DNA of 64,000 nucleotides from Ianthella basta (GCA_964019415.1 OZ025883.1:4195586-4259585); one strand, 5' to 3'. Numbered from the stretch's first letter, positions 34,863 through 46,929 are shown. The notes: generated from the letters alone by a model not told the origin. Made by a program: numbers and translations.

Positions 34863-35162
34863 ACACACCAGTTTCAGTATCAGAGTTTCTGAAGAAACAC
34901 AAGACAGAGTTTTTCACTGTAGTGAACCCGAGGTTTAGCCTGATGAGACTACAACGTAAAGGAGTTATTTCACAAGATGTAGTGTCACGTATCTCTGCTG
35001 CAACAAATGAAAAAGATGCTCAAGAGGTATTGTTTGCTCATGTGACACATTTTGCCAATGTAAACACTCTGAGGGAATATTGTGACGTTATCATTGGTGC
35101 GAAAGGTTTCCCGAACATGCAGTCATTTGGAGCTAAAATGAAAGAGGAGCTGCAACAAGGAG
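34863..35162 (+). CDS. CARD-like death-fold exon 2 (gene A)
   Basis: 300 nt, phase 1-1, from CATGTGCAATGCAG to CAAGGAG|GTAAAT. It is clearly homologous to the exon at 34014: SVSEFLKKHKTEFFTVVNPR, LQRKGVISQDVVSRISA and YCDVIIGAKGFPNMQSFG align almost gap-free, with the changes spread along the length. The donor here is better (GTAAAT) than in copy 1. Two CARD-like domains in series would suit multivalent assembly. Confidence 0.72.
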
Positions 35163-35180
35163 GTAAATGTAGTTGAGTGC

Positions 35181-35182
<2 letters not shown>

Positions 35183-35262
<80 letters not shown>

Positions 35263-35293
35263 ATGTGCATGCATGTGTGTGTGCATGTGTGCG
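35183..35293. repeat. (TG)n microsatellite
   Basis: TG run immediately after the second CARD-like exon, with CATG interruptions on its right side. Confidence 0.95.
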
Positions 35294-35495
35294 CCATGCA
35301 ACTTGCTCCATCTGTCACATGTGCAACATAGTGGCAACCTTCTGTGTTCACCCACCGTCACTCCACCCATGTATACACTACACAAGTACACACACATACA
35401 CATGCACAGACAAACATGCTTACATGCACACTTTGCACTTGTTATCATTGCCTTCAGTTCTATTCATGTATATCTCTCCTCCGTGCCCCACACAG

Positions 35496-35512
35496 GGAAG
35501 CAGACTAGCTGA
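35496..35512 (+). CDS. Terminal exon of gene A (candidate)
   Basis: After a pyrimidine-rich tract ending GCCCCACACAG, the phase-1 continuation reads GKQTS and stops at TGA (35510-35512). The phase agrees with the CARD-like exon donor. So short an exon cannot be proven by sequence alone, but no better 3' end was found. Confidence 0.5.
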
Positions 35513-38060
35513 TGTGATGGCCTACTCAGCTTTTGATCTACTCAAAGTACCACATGACAATGCTCATTATATGCACCCATATCTCTATATTTTCTATCAT
35601 TCCATATTTGCTTTTGTATGTGTTTCTATTAGTAGATTATATACTCTTTCCCATTCCACTGACTGTAGCGTATACTTGTATAGTTATCTTTAGCCACATA
35701 ACAATCCAATACATGCTTTTAGTTATAGTGTACACCTTTCTTTGTGTTTTCTTTTTACAATTGTGCACTGCGTGTATCTATAGCTATAATAACCATCTAG
35801 TCACACTTAGCAATTATATAATTATTATAATATTATAGTTCCAGGCTGACATCGACCCTATAACCAGCTTGTTACAAAGAGTGCATGGTATAAGGTGCAT
35901 GTGAAGAGTGTGCTAATTAGGTCGATCTTGCAATTAACTGTCATGAGAATACAATTGCAATTGGGCACACATTATATGGCTCATCCATTCTCTTATATAT
36001 CTATGAAGCTAAGAAGGTCTCTCTTCATGCTCTGTTTCTTTGCAGTAGTCCTGCATGAGGTCTATTCATATAGAGAGGCATGGCATAAATCACCAGTGAG
36101 GTGTGTAGCAGAGTTGGCACAGCGGGGCGCTGGTGGTTTGACAAGCTAGCAGAACTGCATGCATGGTACAGCAGACCCTCGATGCGTTGGAAGGTTACAC
36201 GAGTGAGGTGTGGTACAACAGGGTTGCTAAGCCTATCAAAGGTTTGCCCTGCTTTACAAGTCAATGCATGTGCAGGCTGTGTGAGTGTTACCTTCAACAC
36301 CAATCCAACCTATCCACACCTAGCTGTTCCTCAAGACCTTCAGCAGTGACTGTGTACCCACACACATTGTAAACCTTTGGTATTAGCATAAGGTAAGAAT
36401 GTTTGTGTGTCAGTCTGTGTATCAGTGCTGCCATCCCACACAGTGTTTATTGCTCACGTCATGTCGATCAAACCTACAGAGCTAGTGCAATAAGCCAGCC
36501 TAGTGCTGGAGGAACATGGCTGCCATGCAGAGGACCTGCAGAGTGAGTTACAAGCACTTCAGTATGTAAATTTTATGTTCCCATGATGTGCATTTTGTGT
36601 GCCCTGTGGACTGTGTGGCCAGTGCTGCTATTGTCCCACACAATGCTGTCAGAGTTGTACCAGCAGACGTTGGTAGCTGAAACCGACTTGGAGATGTTGA
36701 AAGGAGAAGGTAGCTACCTGGCTAGCAGAATTTACAAAGTACTACACTCCACACTTCCAGAAGTGATGACCAGCGCAGTGGATGTACATATAATACAAAT
36801 TGGGACACAATGAGTCAGCAAATAAGTTGAAAGGTGAAGTGGTCACACTGGTCAATAGTGAAAACAGCTGCACCCATCCATTCTACTAACTGATAATACT
36901 TAATTGTGTAGTTTGTGGCCTTGTATTACTGTATAATAATGAAGTTTAGCTCCACATGTGTGAATGCACAGAAGTAGCTAGTTGCATTATTCATTGAAAA
37001 CAAGATAACCTGGCAGACTTTGAATTATCTTCTCATGCAGTGTCTCACACCATGCTGTCAGAGTTTTACCTATAGATAGAAAGGTTGGTGAATGAGGATT
37101 ACTGGGAGAGGATGAAAGTAAAGGAGGGAAGCTACCTGGCTGACCAACTTGTTGTTCCCTATTCAGTTCACTAAACCTGCAGTGGTGCATGGACAAATCT
37201 GCTGATCTTCTAGACAGGTTTGGATACAAAGAGGAAGGAACACAGTTGAGTGGTTGGTAGGGTGGTCAGAAGATTCAGTTATTCGCATACAGCTAATGTG
37301 GTCTTCGTGTGTGAACATCTGTTCCCACCACTTATATGGTTTGAGTGATACAACATCCCTGACATATTGCAACATTCCTGATTCCCCATCCACTCTTAAT
37401 GGTGCTGCATGCGTGTCACTGTCAGCTTTTGCATTCTCTCAGTCTGTGCAGTGCAGTACAGAATGAATCACACATCACTACTTCTTCCTTAACCACTGTG
37501 TTAATGGGAGCACAAATGTTCGTGAATTTAGTGTTTGGGAAAGAGGCACTTTTGCAAGATAATGTTGTAGAATTATTCACAGGACTGTTGTACTGTTACA
37601 CGCTGTCACTTGCCCACAGCTGTGAGATGACAGAATGCCACACATTTTCCATACAAGCAGGATTCAGCTTAAGACGAAGACAACATTTAAGAACTGCTCC
37701 ACTCACAAAAGTATTTGTGAATGTTCTCCGTTTGTGAATTGTGTATACAATGCAATTATGTGTGTCCAACTGTTGAGTGTATACTATGTAGTGGAAGTAA
37801 ACAGCGCACATCATGAAGCAGTGAGAAATCAAGTGATTTCTAAATCTATTCACACCCTGCAGAACTGAATGAGCTCTAGTGCTCTGGGGTGGCTGGGAAG
37901 GGAGGGTGGGTATAGAGGACCATCTTTATAAAATGGCATTGTTCAAGCCTGCTGAAGTAGTGCAGGAAACGAATCAAGTCCTGGAGAAACATGACTACCA
38001 CGTGGAGTGGCTGAAGAGCGAGTTTTGCTATACCATGTTTTATCAAGTTTTGTTCATGCA
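35513..38060. other. Intergenic region with degenerate 57-residue-repeat remnants
   Basis: No intact gene. Three plus-strand patches recall parts of the 57-residue repeat. Near 36645-36780 is MLSELYQQTLVAETDLEML, then PEVMTSAVD. Near 37045-37150 is a related but stop-containing version. Near 37930-38020 is KPAEVVQETNQVLEKHDYH. They lack the flanking splice signals of the true exons and look like decayed copies. Confidence 0.4.
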
Positions 38061-38069
38061 CTCACACAC

Positions 38070-38151
<82 letters not shown>
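38061..38151. repeat. (CA)n microsatellite
   Basis: CA run of about 90 bp, the only long run in CA orientation on this strand. Confidence 0.97.
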
Positions 38152-38154
<3 letters not shown>

Positions 38155-38524
38155 CTCATCCTTAGACCCTTCACGTACAAGCACTCCGGAAAGGTCTGGG
38201 GATGAGATTACACATGCACACCATAATTTACTGTATTGCAATGGACCCCACTCTTTCTCATTTGAGCTTGCAGGTATCCACACACACTGCACATCACTCA
38301 ATGATTGGTAAAGTTGTAACTGTTTCTAATATCGACTCTACCCCTCCTGTACCCGTATGTTGCTGGAGATGGATGTCTGGGCTATGCAGGCTAATGTGAT
38401 GAACATATGTACATTTTACACTTCATTGCTCACTCCTTCACCCCCCACCCCACCCACCCCTCCTCTCCCTTCTCCCTCCTTCATTCTCCTTCCCCTCTTC
38501 CCTTCCCTTGCCTTGTTCACCCAG

Positions 38525-38643
38525 GTGTGTGATCACCTAATGCAAGGTAATCGTCTTGCCCAGCCTAAGCTGTGTTCACCAGAGATCTATAGCAAGATTA
38601 CGGTGATGTGCTGGACCCAAAACCTACACTGCAAGGGTCTTAG
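38525..38643 (+). pseudogene. Orphan tyrosine-kinase C-lobe exon
   Basis: A very long C/T tract (38440-38520) ends in TTCACCCAG, and a donor TTAG|GTAAGG closes a 119-nt exon. The translation has the tyrosine-kinase C-lobe pattern: L-x-x-G-N-R-L-x-x-P-x-x-C-S-x-x-I-Y ... M-x-C-W. The residues after CW, normally xxxPxxRPxF, are degenerate (TQNLHCKGLR). No other kinase exon (glycine loop, HRD, DFG) is visible nearby, so this is a detached fragment or a relic captured by duplication. Confidence 0.5.
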
Positions 38644-41190
38644 GTAAGGGTAAACAAGTAGTAATTGGCTGTATAGGTCACAGATGCCGTGCATGGATTC
38701 TTGCATAACAGCCCTGGTCTTCTGGCAGGTCAGGCTTACTGGTTATATTATGGAGGCTAGCTAAAGTCATGGCAAAGTAGGGTTGGAGGCTCTGGTGTTG
38801 TTGACTGAATGATGGTTAAAGGTGGCAGCTACCCCATTTCTGCAGGCTTCTACGAGCAGGTGCAGGTAACTTGCTCTCCTTCCTTGCCTTGCAGTCACAA
38901 AGTTGGCCTCCTGGCACATTGTCAGCTTCAATTGGACCAGGTGCATATGTTCAGAGGAATGCACTAAGATGTCAGGCCTGAGGTGAGTTGGCAGGGCTGA
39001 TAGGAGTACATACAGAACAGTACCCAGGCATACACACAAGCACATGCACAAATACACACATAGACACTTACACACACACTAGTTGCATGCAACATGTCAC
39101 TTGCACCTTCTGTGTAAATGTAACCCAAGCCTATCATGAGCCATGCTGTAGTATCTAGCGAAGGCATACTATCTCACCATAGATGATCTCACCCATGAAA
39201 TGCAGAAACTTTGGTATGACTCACAAATTCCACCGTTACAATGTTTATACCTCTATGAACGAATAATTGTGGCCTTCTCTGTGTGCTTGTATGTACGCAG
39301 AGTACCTTTAAGTAGAGAAAGACTCAAGAAAGACTCTAGCTGAGGAGTGGGAGTGTACACAAGACAGACTGAGAAGCAATGCTTCCCAGATTAATGAAGA
39401 AGACCGGTACCCTTATGAGAATCCCTACATTCTGGAGCCACATTGAGAGTAAGGATGCATCTATTGAGGCGCCAGTTTGGAGAGTGATCCTTTGGGAAGG
39501 TGTACTGAGACAGTGGAGAAACAAGAACACTGGAAACAAGGCAAACCGGGGGAATAGGGGAAGGGAGGGGGGAGGGGCAAAGTAGCACCATGTTCACGGT
39601 GGTATGTATTAAACTTTTGCTTACTTATATGCCAATTATTGTGTGTTTTTAGCCACTAATGTATGATTGGCTGTCCTTCCCATGTGCAGATGAGGTTTAG
39701 GGTAGACAGGCTGCTATAGATGTGGTACCTAACCCCTTTGTGTAGGCATGCCTATACATAGTATATCACCTTTTATATATTGCATTAGCAGGAGCTGCTA
39801 CTGAGAGTTGTACACTGGCTAGAGTGTGGAAGTAGTTGCTGTGACAAGGGGGAGGTTAAATGCAATATTTGGTGGCCAGTGAATGAAAGAAGATAGTTGG
39901 ATGAAGGAGTGAACAACAATTATCAAGAGAACAGTATGTAGGAAGGGCTATTTTGTCCCATGGAGGACATTTCCTGGTATGTTCTTCCTAATCTCTGGGA
40001 GTTAGGTGGCATTCATCTTTGTGATTTGCCAGAAACATGTACAAACAGACAGCAAAGTAACTAAAGTATAAGACAGATTGGTATTTATAATTATACTGCA
40101 TATTCTTACATAGTGCTCTTTTCAAAAGTACTTTACACTGCATGGGAGTGATTGCAAGTTAAGACATAACTCAAAATCATAAATATTGGTCAGACAGCAA
40201 AATGCACAAATGATGTCATTAAATGTCAGGAATGGGCCACTGTGGATCCCGGCCCAGTGTGCAAATTCAGTCCAGTCTTAGTTTAATAGCTGGCTATAGC
40301 ATTATTGAGCATGACTGATGGAGGCCTGGAGTTATGCACAGGAGCATACAGTGTATTTTGTCTAAGACAACCACCTGTGGGCCAGTTCCAACTGACCTTT
40401 ATATAGAGAGGTGGCTGCTTGACAGAGGTAGATTACAGTGGTTTAGTGCTATTTGGGGCCAGGGAAGCTGGCTGTAGAGGTGGCTGCCTTACACAGTGAC
40501 TATTTTAGACAGGTTCCAGTGTGCCTGTTCATGACGTATACATGTTATATATACTATTTTATATATTTTTACATTAGATATTAGATTTTAGATTGATACA
40601 ACTGCAATATCAATGGCTGCAGATGGCTAGCTTTGCATGATATGTTAGTGTTGCATGACCACCCGTACACAGTGTAACTGCAGGCGTACATTGGGGTCCA
40701 TGTGTGCATGCATACCATGCAGTAAGAAGACCAATTATTATATTATACCAATGCAGTGAGAGAACCAATCGCTGTGCACATGAAAATTTACTGTTATAAT
40801 GTGGAGCTCTGCAAAACATCTGAACAATCAAAATACAAGTATTGAGGGGCAAATGACTCAATAGTGCATGCAAGTACCATGCAGCTTTGGGGGTCTTGAA
40901 GGAGATTTGACAGCAAGTGAACGTGCATCATTGTGGATATCTATATTCTTTTCTAGATCTGGCTCTGTCATTACAATGCATTAATTCTGGTGGGGGTGTT
41001 TTAGTCAGTACAGATGGATATGTACACATAACATAAGGGGAAGCAAACAGGGAGCCATTTCCTTTTGCTTGTGTCAGACTATGAGACTTAACTTGACTGC
41101 TTGAAAAAGCATAAATACAAATGACACAGAGCACAACGCTGAACTAAGGGTTGCATACTGCCATGCACAGAAATAGATTGCAAACTTACT
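38644..41190. other. Intergenic region, no gene seen
   Basis: No supported exon. It contains one MITE (40349-40521). I looked on the minus strand for exons 2 and 3 of the truncated paralogue at 41191-42085 and found none. Confidence 0.5.
40349..40521. mobile_element. Mariner-type MITE
   Basis: CAGTG at the left, then GTCTAAGACAACCACCTGTG. The right half has AGAGGTGGCTGCC and TAGACAGGTTCCAGTG, an imperfect inverted repeat. It is preceded by TA. It is clearly related to the element at 58269-58452. Confidence 0.65.
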
Positions 41191-42085
41191 TGAATTCCAA
41201 TTCTTCATACCAGTCACCTGGGACAAATGACCAAAATACACCGTTTGAGTCCTGTCTAGGGATGTGAATCCTGAAGCTCTCAGGGTTGACTTGGCATCAA
41301 GCAGTTCAACAATGGGTGACGAGGTGTCCAGTCTACTTTTCTCAAACTCAAAAGTATCTTTGTTTCCAACTACCTGCCAGTCTAGGTAGGCGCCTTCTAC
41401 TTCTGACTGCAGCACAGGATAAGCACCCACAAACCAGTGTTCATATTGATCGCGGGTTAGGTTACTTCTTTTCTCATTTATAGTTGTTTCCATTTTCTCC
41501 TTAACTTCATTGTAAACTCTCTGATACTTGCGATAGAGTGCCAGCCTTGTAGTTTTCACGACCTCCCCTTTCACTCCATAGTCTTGCACTTCCTCTGTCA
41601 GAGCCTCAGTGATTGTTTGTGCCTCTTTTTCTTCTCATCTGACAAATCATCAAACCCTCTAATGTCCATTGACCCAAGTACATCTTGATAAATGATAGAG
41701 AAGCTCTCACCGGTTTCTGCTCCACGGAATGGGCTGAGCCCAGGCACAACATCACAGAGCTGAAACATTCTCTGCTGCACACATAATGGAATGTCAACTA
41801 TGTTGGCACTTAGATCTTGAGTTTCCAACTCTGAACATAAGGTAGCCCAGGATAGTAGTCTGTTTTGCTTAGTACCTTGCCGGGCAGCATGAGAGCTAAG
41901 CGCTGTTTCTTTGGGATGGTCAAGTCAAAGTCTGATCCAGGCAGAGCGACATCATGCAGCACTTTGTAAAGCCCCTTCAGTTGGTTTGTTGCTGCAGTTT
42001 CAACCTTTTCCGTCTGTGCAGTATCAAAGCATAGTACTGCAGCACTGAAGAGGAACAAGGCTAGACAGCCCGAGGGTTGCATCAT
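41191..42085 (-). pseudogene. Truncated, frameshifted paralogue of the secreted protein
   Basis: On the minus strand the ATG at 42085 opens MMQPSGCLALFLFSAAVLCF, a good signal peptide. The rest parallels exon 1 of the gene at 42361: LMLPGKVLSKTDYYPG, DVVPGLSPFRGAETGESF and a YRKYQRVYNEV region. At least three single-base shifts break the frame, near 41828, 41615 (an A-run) and 41230. A splice donor (GTAAGT) survives at the homologous place near 41190, but exons 2 and 3 are missing. It is either a pseudogene or, in part, a homopolymer-error artefact; the missing exons favour a pseudogene. Confidence 0.75.
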
Positions 42086-42150
42086 AGCCTTCACTGCCTC
42101 GCACGTAGAATCTTGAACTTGCTGTTATTAGCTGACAATTGTGACTCTAC

Positions 42151-42157
42151 TTTTATA
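42151..42157 (-). promoter_or_regulatory. TATA-like box for the minus-strand paralogue
   Basis: The minus strand reads GATATAAAAGTA about 70 bp upstream of the ATG at 42085. The whole divergent intergenic region is only about 275 bp. Confidence 0.5.
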
Positions 42158-42301
42158 TCTTCTGTGGCATTCTGTGAAGCAATGGAGAAGCTATTTTACA
42201 AAACACAGAAGTACATGCATGCTGCACTACTGATACAATATAATTTTGTGTGTTTGAAAGTTGTTATCAGTGCAAGGAAGTAGTTTGGCTGCAAGACTGC
42301 A

Positions 42302-42309
42302 TATATAAG
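42302..42309 (+). promoter_or_regulatory. TATA box of the secreted-protein gene
   Basis: GCATATATAAGGAG lies 52-60 bp before the ATG at 42361, a standard TATA-to-start distance with a short 5' leader. Confidence 0.6.
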
Positions 42310-42360
42310 GAGCTGTAGAGTTTCTGCCAGAACCTGCTGTTGCAAATCCATGCACAGTCA

Positions 42361-45300
42361 ATGGTGATCATGGGTTCCAAGTGCTACTTCCTGCTTCTCT
42401 TCATGCTTGTTTATGTCACTCAGGTGTGCAGAGCCCTTGATGATTTCAAAGAATCTGCACAGAGACTGCAGAAGATTTATGAAATAATGCACAATTTGGC
42501 ACTGCCCAAGGCCCTTCAAGGTGGCCCTTCAAGCAAGCGTCTTGTCATGATGCTACCTGGGAAAGTGCTCTATGAGAAAGACTACTACCCCGGCAAGGAT
42601 TATGTTGATTTCATAACTGACAATGCACGAGCAAGAGACCGATTTGTGGAAATTCCACCATTAAAGATGCAGAATCTCTTCAATTTGGTTGATGTTGTAC
42701 CAGGTGTGGATCCTCTTCAGGGACAAGAAAGTGGAGAAAGCTTCTCTGCCTACTACCGAGAAGTGCTTGGACAAATGGACATCAAAGGCTTAGATGCATT
42801 GACTGAAGACCAACAGAAGCACCTCACAGACTCTGTGAAAATCCTCCTTGAAGAAGTAAACGACCCAGAAGCACCTGACAATAAAATTTCTCGCTGGGAT
42901 CTGTATCGTCGATATGAAGAAGTGTACAACAATGAAAGAGAAAGAATGGAGCAAGAAATTAATGACAAACGCAACACCCTGACAAGCGTGGAATATCAGT
43001 ACTGGTTTCAGCGTACCTATCCAGCTTTGCAGGCTAAGGTTGATGGAGCCTTCTATGATTGGCTCATCAGTGGACAGAAAGACTTGGTAGAATTGCACAA
43101 AGGTAGACTTGGAACGTCATCACCAGGAGCATTGCTACTGGAGGCTAAGTCAGTCCTGAGAGCTACAGGTGCTGTGGCACTCGATCGCTCAAAAACTATT
43201 TATCCCGTCAACTTTGTTCCTGGCAACTGGTATGAATACTTGAAAGATCCGTAAGTTATTCTGGCTCTGCAAATTAATCCTCACTATTATTTTATACGTG
43301 GCTGCTCTAAATTTCTTTTCATACATGTTCATTGTGCAGCCATAGATGAATGACTAATCCATAATATTGCAACTAAGCAGCTTGTAAAATCTCAGGCATT
43401 CAGGTACTGCCTGTTTAGCCCCTATTTAGCCTATTATCAACAGTTGTCCACTTTAGTTGACAAACTTATGCAATCAATTTATGACTGTTGTTGGCTTTAG
43501 GTGACAGTACTAGGTTTCCAATTTCAGTTAGTGCTATGGTTCATATTAGCTATATTCCTCCTGCATGTGGTATATACTGCAGAGTGCTGTGCCCTATGGT
43601 TTGCAGGGATGGTACTGAACTTCAGAAAATCTGAATTGATTTGTCTAGATAATATTTCTCTGAAAAGTGCTCCTCTGTACTAAGTGTATTTCCAGTACAC
43701 TAATTATAAGTTGTAACTGTTGTAACTCAGCATTAACTATCGAGTATTTCCAAGGCCATAATCCTGCTTATTTTCACCAACCTTCAAATGCTCTCAGTAA
43801 CTGTTGTTAGTCAGAGATATGACCTCAGAACAAAGAGATGCTCTAGTCAATAGTATCAGAGGTAAACACATTTCTATCAGATCACCTGGGTTGTTGTGAC
43901 ACATCATGCATTGAAATAAAGGCACACTTATAGCTCATGTCCCAGAAAAGCATACTATTATACAAAAACAAGCAATGGATGTTACACGGAGGAGCATTAT
44001 CCTAGGACCCTACATGCAAATCTTTATATTTATAGTAATTGTGAATAAATGACTGTTGCTGACTGATAATCCAGACATTGTACAGGTGAACATGGTGCAA
44101 TGTACCCCTTGTATGTAGGGTCCACTGCTAAAGCTCTATCGTGCAACACCTTTGTGTTATCCTTATAACTTTGTCACATTTGTGTACAAGTTATTTTGTT
44201 GTCTCAATTATTTGTATACTTCTTAGATTTGATAATTTTCTAATGTGTTAGTAAATAATTATGGGGAATGAAAACAATAATCCCGTGTGACTTTCTATTT
44301 CAGACAGCTAATCAGGCACCAATCTAGGTTTGTGTCAGAATTAGACAGACATCAACCCTGATCCCATTAGGTTATGTCAGAAAGCAGTTGAAAAAATAAT
44401 TCTCTTGTGTATGCATAATGAATGCCTCTTGAAACAGTCGTTTATTGTATTTACAAATACAAAATGGCATCATTCACTGTTCTAATTTACTAATAATTAT
44501 AAATAATTAAGGTATGTTGTTTTGTGTACATGCATACAAAGGCACATGTAATATATAGGCAAATAGTTTAAATTTGTGGGCAATACGTAGCCGTTTAATC
44601 AACAACTGAATGCAGGACGTTTTGGCTTGAGGGCCTTTGCCAGCTGCATACAAAACCCTGTCCTGGCAGTCCTGCTGGTTTTGTACGCAGCTGACGAAGG
44701 CCTTCGGGTCGAAACATCCTGCATTCAGTTGTTGAGTAATCTGCTACGTATTGCCCACAAACTATTCACCTACATTGAAAAACGTAGCAACGAACCTCTT
44801 CTTCTACATGTAATATATGTGACTGCATGTGTGAGTGTCTGTACAATGTGTTTTGCATGCTACATAAGTTCATACACACATGTGTGCATTACTGCTGAAT
44901 GCAAAGTTAGCTTGCCTGTGTTCTGCAACTTGGATTGTGCTGTGGGCATTGTGTCTCATCGCTTTGGCATAATATTACTGTTTTCCTGATATTAAGTCTT
45001 CCATTATAATTGTATAATTACATGGAGCATGTATGTAGTATATAATATGTAAGGGGTATGACTATGCAAGTAATGACAGCACCTCCATGTGCACAGGATT
45101 ACCTGGAAGCACTTGTTCCACTTACAGGGTTGTCACTCTCAGCCCAGATCAGATCAACATTAGACTAGGCCAGTTGGAAGCTCAGAAGTCATTCCTTCAA
45201 ACCATTGGCAGTTACACCGGTGATGGCTGCGATATTCAAAATCAAGTTGATGGTGCAGATACAGCATACAATGACAAAACAGGTTCACTGGAAAATAATG

Positions 45301-46813
45301 GCACAGCAGTGATGACTAAGCGATGTAAGTGTCTTGCAGCTGGTGGAAACACAGACAATGAAGATTGTCGAGGTTTTCAAGGGGCACTTGACCTCACTCT
45401 TGAAAATGCCCAAGAGGTTGCATTCCAGTACCAAGGCCGAGCAGCTCTTAAAGCTGTACAGAGTGGCAACAAGGATGCAGTAAATGCCATGATAAGGGGA
45501 ATCGATGCTCAAATTGCTGAGCTAACAGATCAGTTGCAGAATTCTCCTTCTGTACTGTCAGATGTGGGTGATGCATCAGAACAAATAGCAGGAAATGCAC
45601 CATCTGCACCTTGGCTTTACTTTTCTTGGAACTCAGAAGAAAGTCAACAGACAAAGACTTCATCTCAATCTTCATTCTCAACCCAGACCTCTTTTCAGGC
45701 TAGCTTTGGGCTCTTCAGCATTGGTGGAAGCTTTGGGTACTCTAAATCCACTGCCAATGCCTTCAGTTCACTGAAGCAGGATAAAGTTAAAGTAGCTGGG
45801 CAGATAATGAGGGTTTCGGTCCAGTTGCCCTGGTTCAGACCTGAACTGTTTCGGAACGAACAGCTGACACTGGTGAGTTGCTCCTAGTTGGATCTATGCT
45901 GTGCAAAATGGATGAATGTTTTACTGAGTGGGAGGATTTCATTTCACTGCATTATAATATAAATTTTATTAGAAATCTATAACTAAACCTCTGCCAAATT
46001 TAATATTTACTGTGATAATGTACATAGTATAACACTTAGCACAATCCTGGAATACTCAAAATTCACAGATAGAAACAAAGGTATTTACATAATTATAACA
46101 TCATACACTGGAACATATTAAACTAATATTAGTACCTGTTTGAAACTTTAGATCACTGGCAGGTTTTCTTATGATAAAATGCAATCTTAAATTTTCTATG
46201 GTGTTCTAATTAATGTGTGTAAGTTGGTGCAAGTGCATAATTTTGCATATGACTCAAGATAGCACAGGTACTTCAATATTTAACATGCTGTAGTAGTAGT
46301 GTGCTTTATATCTTCTACAAACAGGGAACCGACACAAATAATAGTTATAGTGATTTTTGGAACATTATCACATTGTTTAGTCTGGCTTCTTCTCTCCTTC
46401 TTGCTTGTCCTTTCTACCAGAGAAAGAAAACTGCCTTTTCTGTGTCGCCAGGAACAAAATCATCAGATAAGGAATTTGTTAAAGCTGTTCTGGACTCTAC
46501 CAAAAGTGGAAAGCACTACCGCATTCCCCAGTACATCACAGGCCTCCTCCTGTGCTGTAACCTGGACTTGGAGATCTCTGGCTTAAATCAGCAATCTACC
46601 CGAAGTTTTGTAGCAACATCAATGTCAGCTGGTCTTAACGTTGGATATGGGCCATTTTCCTTGTCGACCAGCTTTTCCAGCTCCAACCAAAAGGCATCTT
46701 TCCATGCAAGTTCGACAGCCACTGGACTGCAGATCAAGGTCCCAGGCACCCAGGTGATAGGATACTACACTGAAGTGGTGCCCAAATTTCCAGTTGAAGA
46801 TACCGGAGAGTAG
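42361..46813 (+). CDS. Secreted protein of unrecognised family, three exons
   Basis: Exons 42361-43250, 45128-45872 and 46421-46813; phases 2 and 0 agree, giving about 675 residues. Exon 1 starts with a hydrophobic signal peptide (MVIMGSKCYFLLLFMLVYV, cleavage likely after VCRA). It then has MMLPGKVLYEKDYYPG, a FNLVDVVPGVDPLQGQESGE segment and a charged helical region. Exon 2 holds five cysteines near its start, a long helix, a Ser/Thr/Gln-rich stretch flanking FGLFSIGGSFGYS, then IMRVSVQLPWFRPELF. Exon 3 has a second Ser/Gly-rich amphipathic stretch (GYGPFSLSTSFSSSN) and ends near YYTEVVPKFP. The motif RxxxxxPWFxPxLF recalls uncharacterised proteins from bacteria and fungi, but I cannot name the family. 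The last exon could instead start at 46325; the pyrimidine tract favours 46421. No function is assigned. Confidence 0.8.
44552..44775. mobile_element. Foldback MITE with hammerhead-like arms
   Basis: A large imperfect palindrome in the intron of the secreted-protein gene. The arms (about 44552-44658 and 44675-44775) match over TTGTGGGCAATACGTAGC, CAACAACTGAATGCAGGA and CAGCTGCATACAAAACC, separated by fewer than 20 bases. The right arm carries a hammerhead-like core (44687-44722) and the left arm a decayed version on the other strand. Confidence 0.75.
44687..44722 (+). ncRNA. Hammerhead-like ribozyme core in foldback element
   Basis: GCAG, CTGACGA, hairpin AGGCCTTCGGGTC (UUCG loop), GAAAC, ATC, CTGC. 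Stem I is a perfect GCAG/CTGC, and A15.1 can pair U16.1 with C17 at the cleavage site. Stem II has one wobble and one unpaired A. Stem III is essentially absent, as in dimer-acting metazoan hammerheads. Confidence 0.5.
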
Positions 46814-46886
46814 CACCATGTGCAGGAAGGGGAGAGGAAAGGAAGGTGACTGCCTTGAGTGATTAGGCTACATTAGGCAAATGTGA

Positions 46887-46929
<43 letters not shown>

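Noticed and set aside
45087-45127. Earlier start of exon 2 of the secreted protein (acceptor at about 45098)
   Set aside because: It would need phase 1, but exon 1 ends in phase 2; the acceptor at 45127 fits.
46301-46420. Hydrophobic segment before exon 3 of the secreted protein, which would look like a membrane helix
   Set aside because: It coincides with a pyrimidine tract ending in CTACCAG; the intron reading gives a matching phase and a more natural junction.
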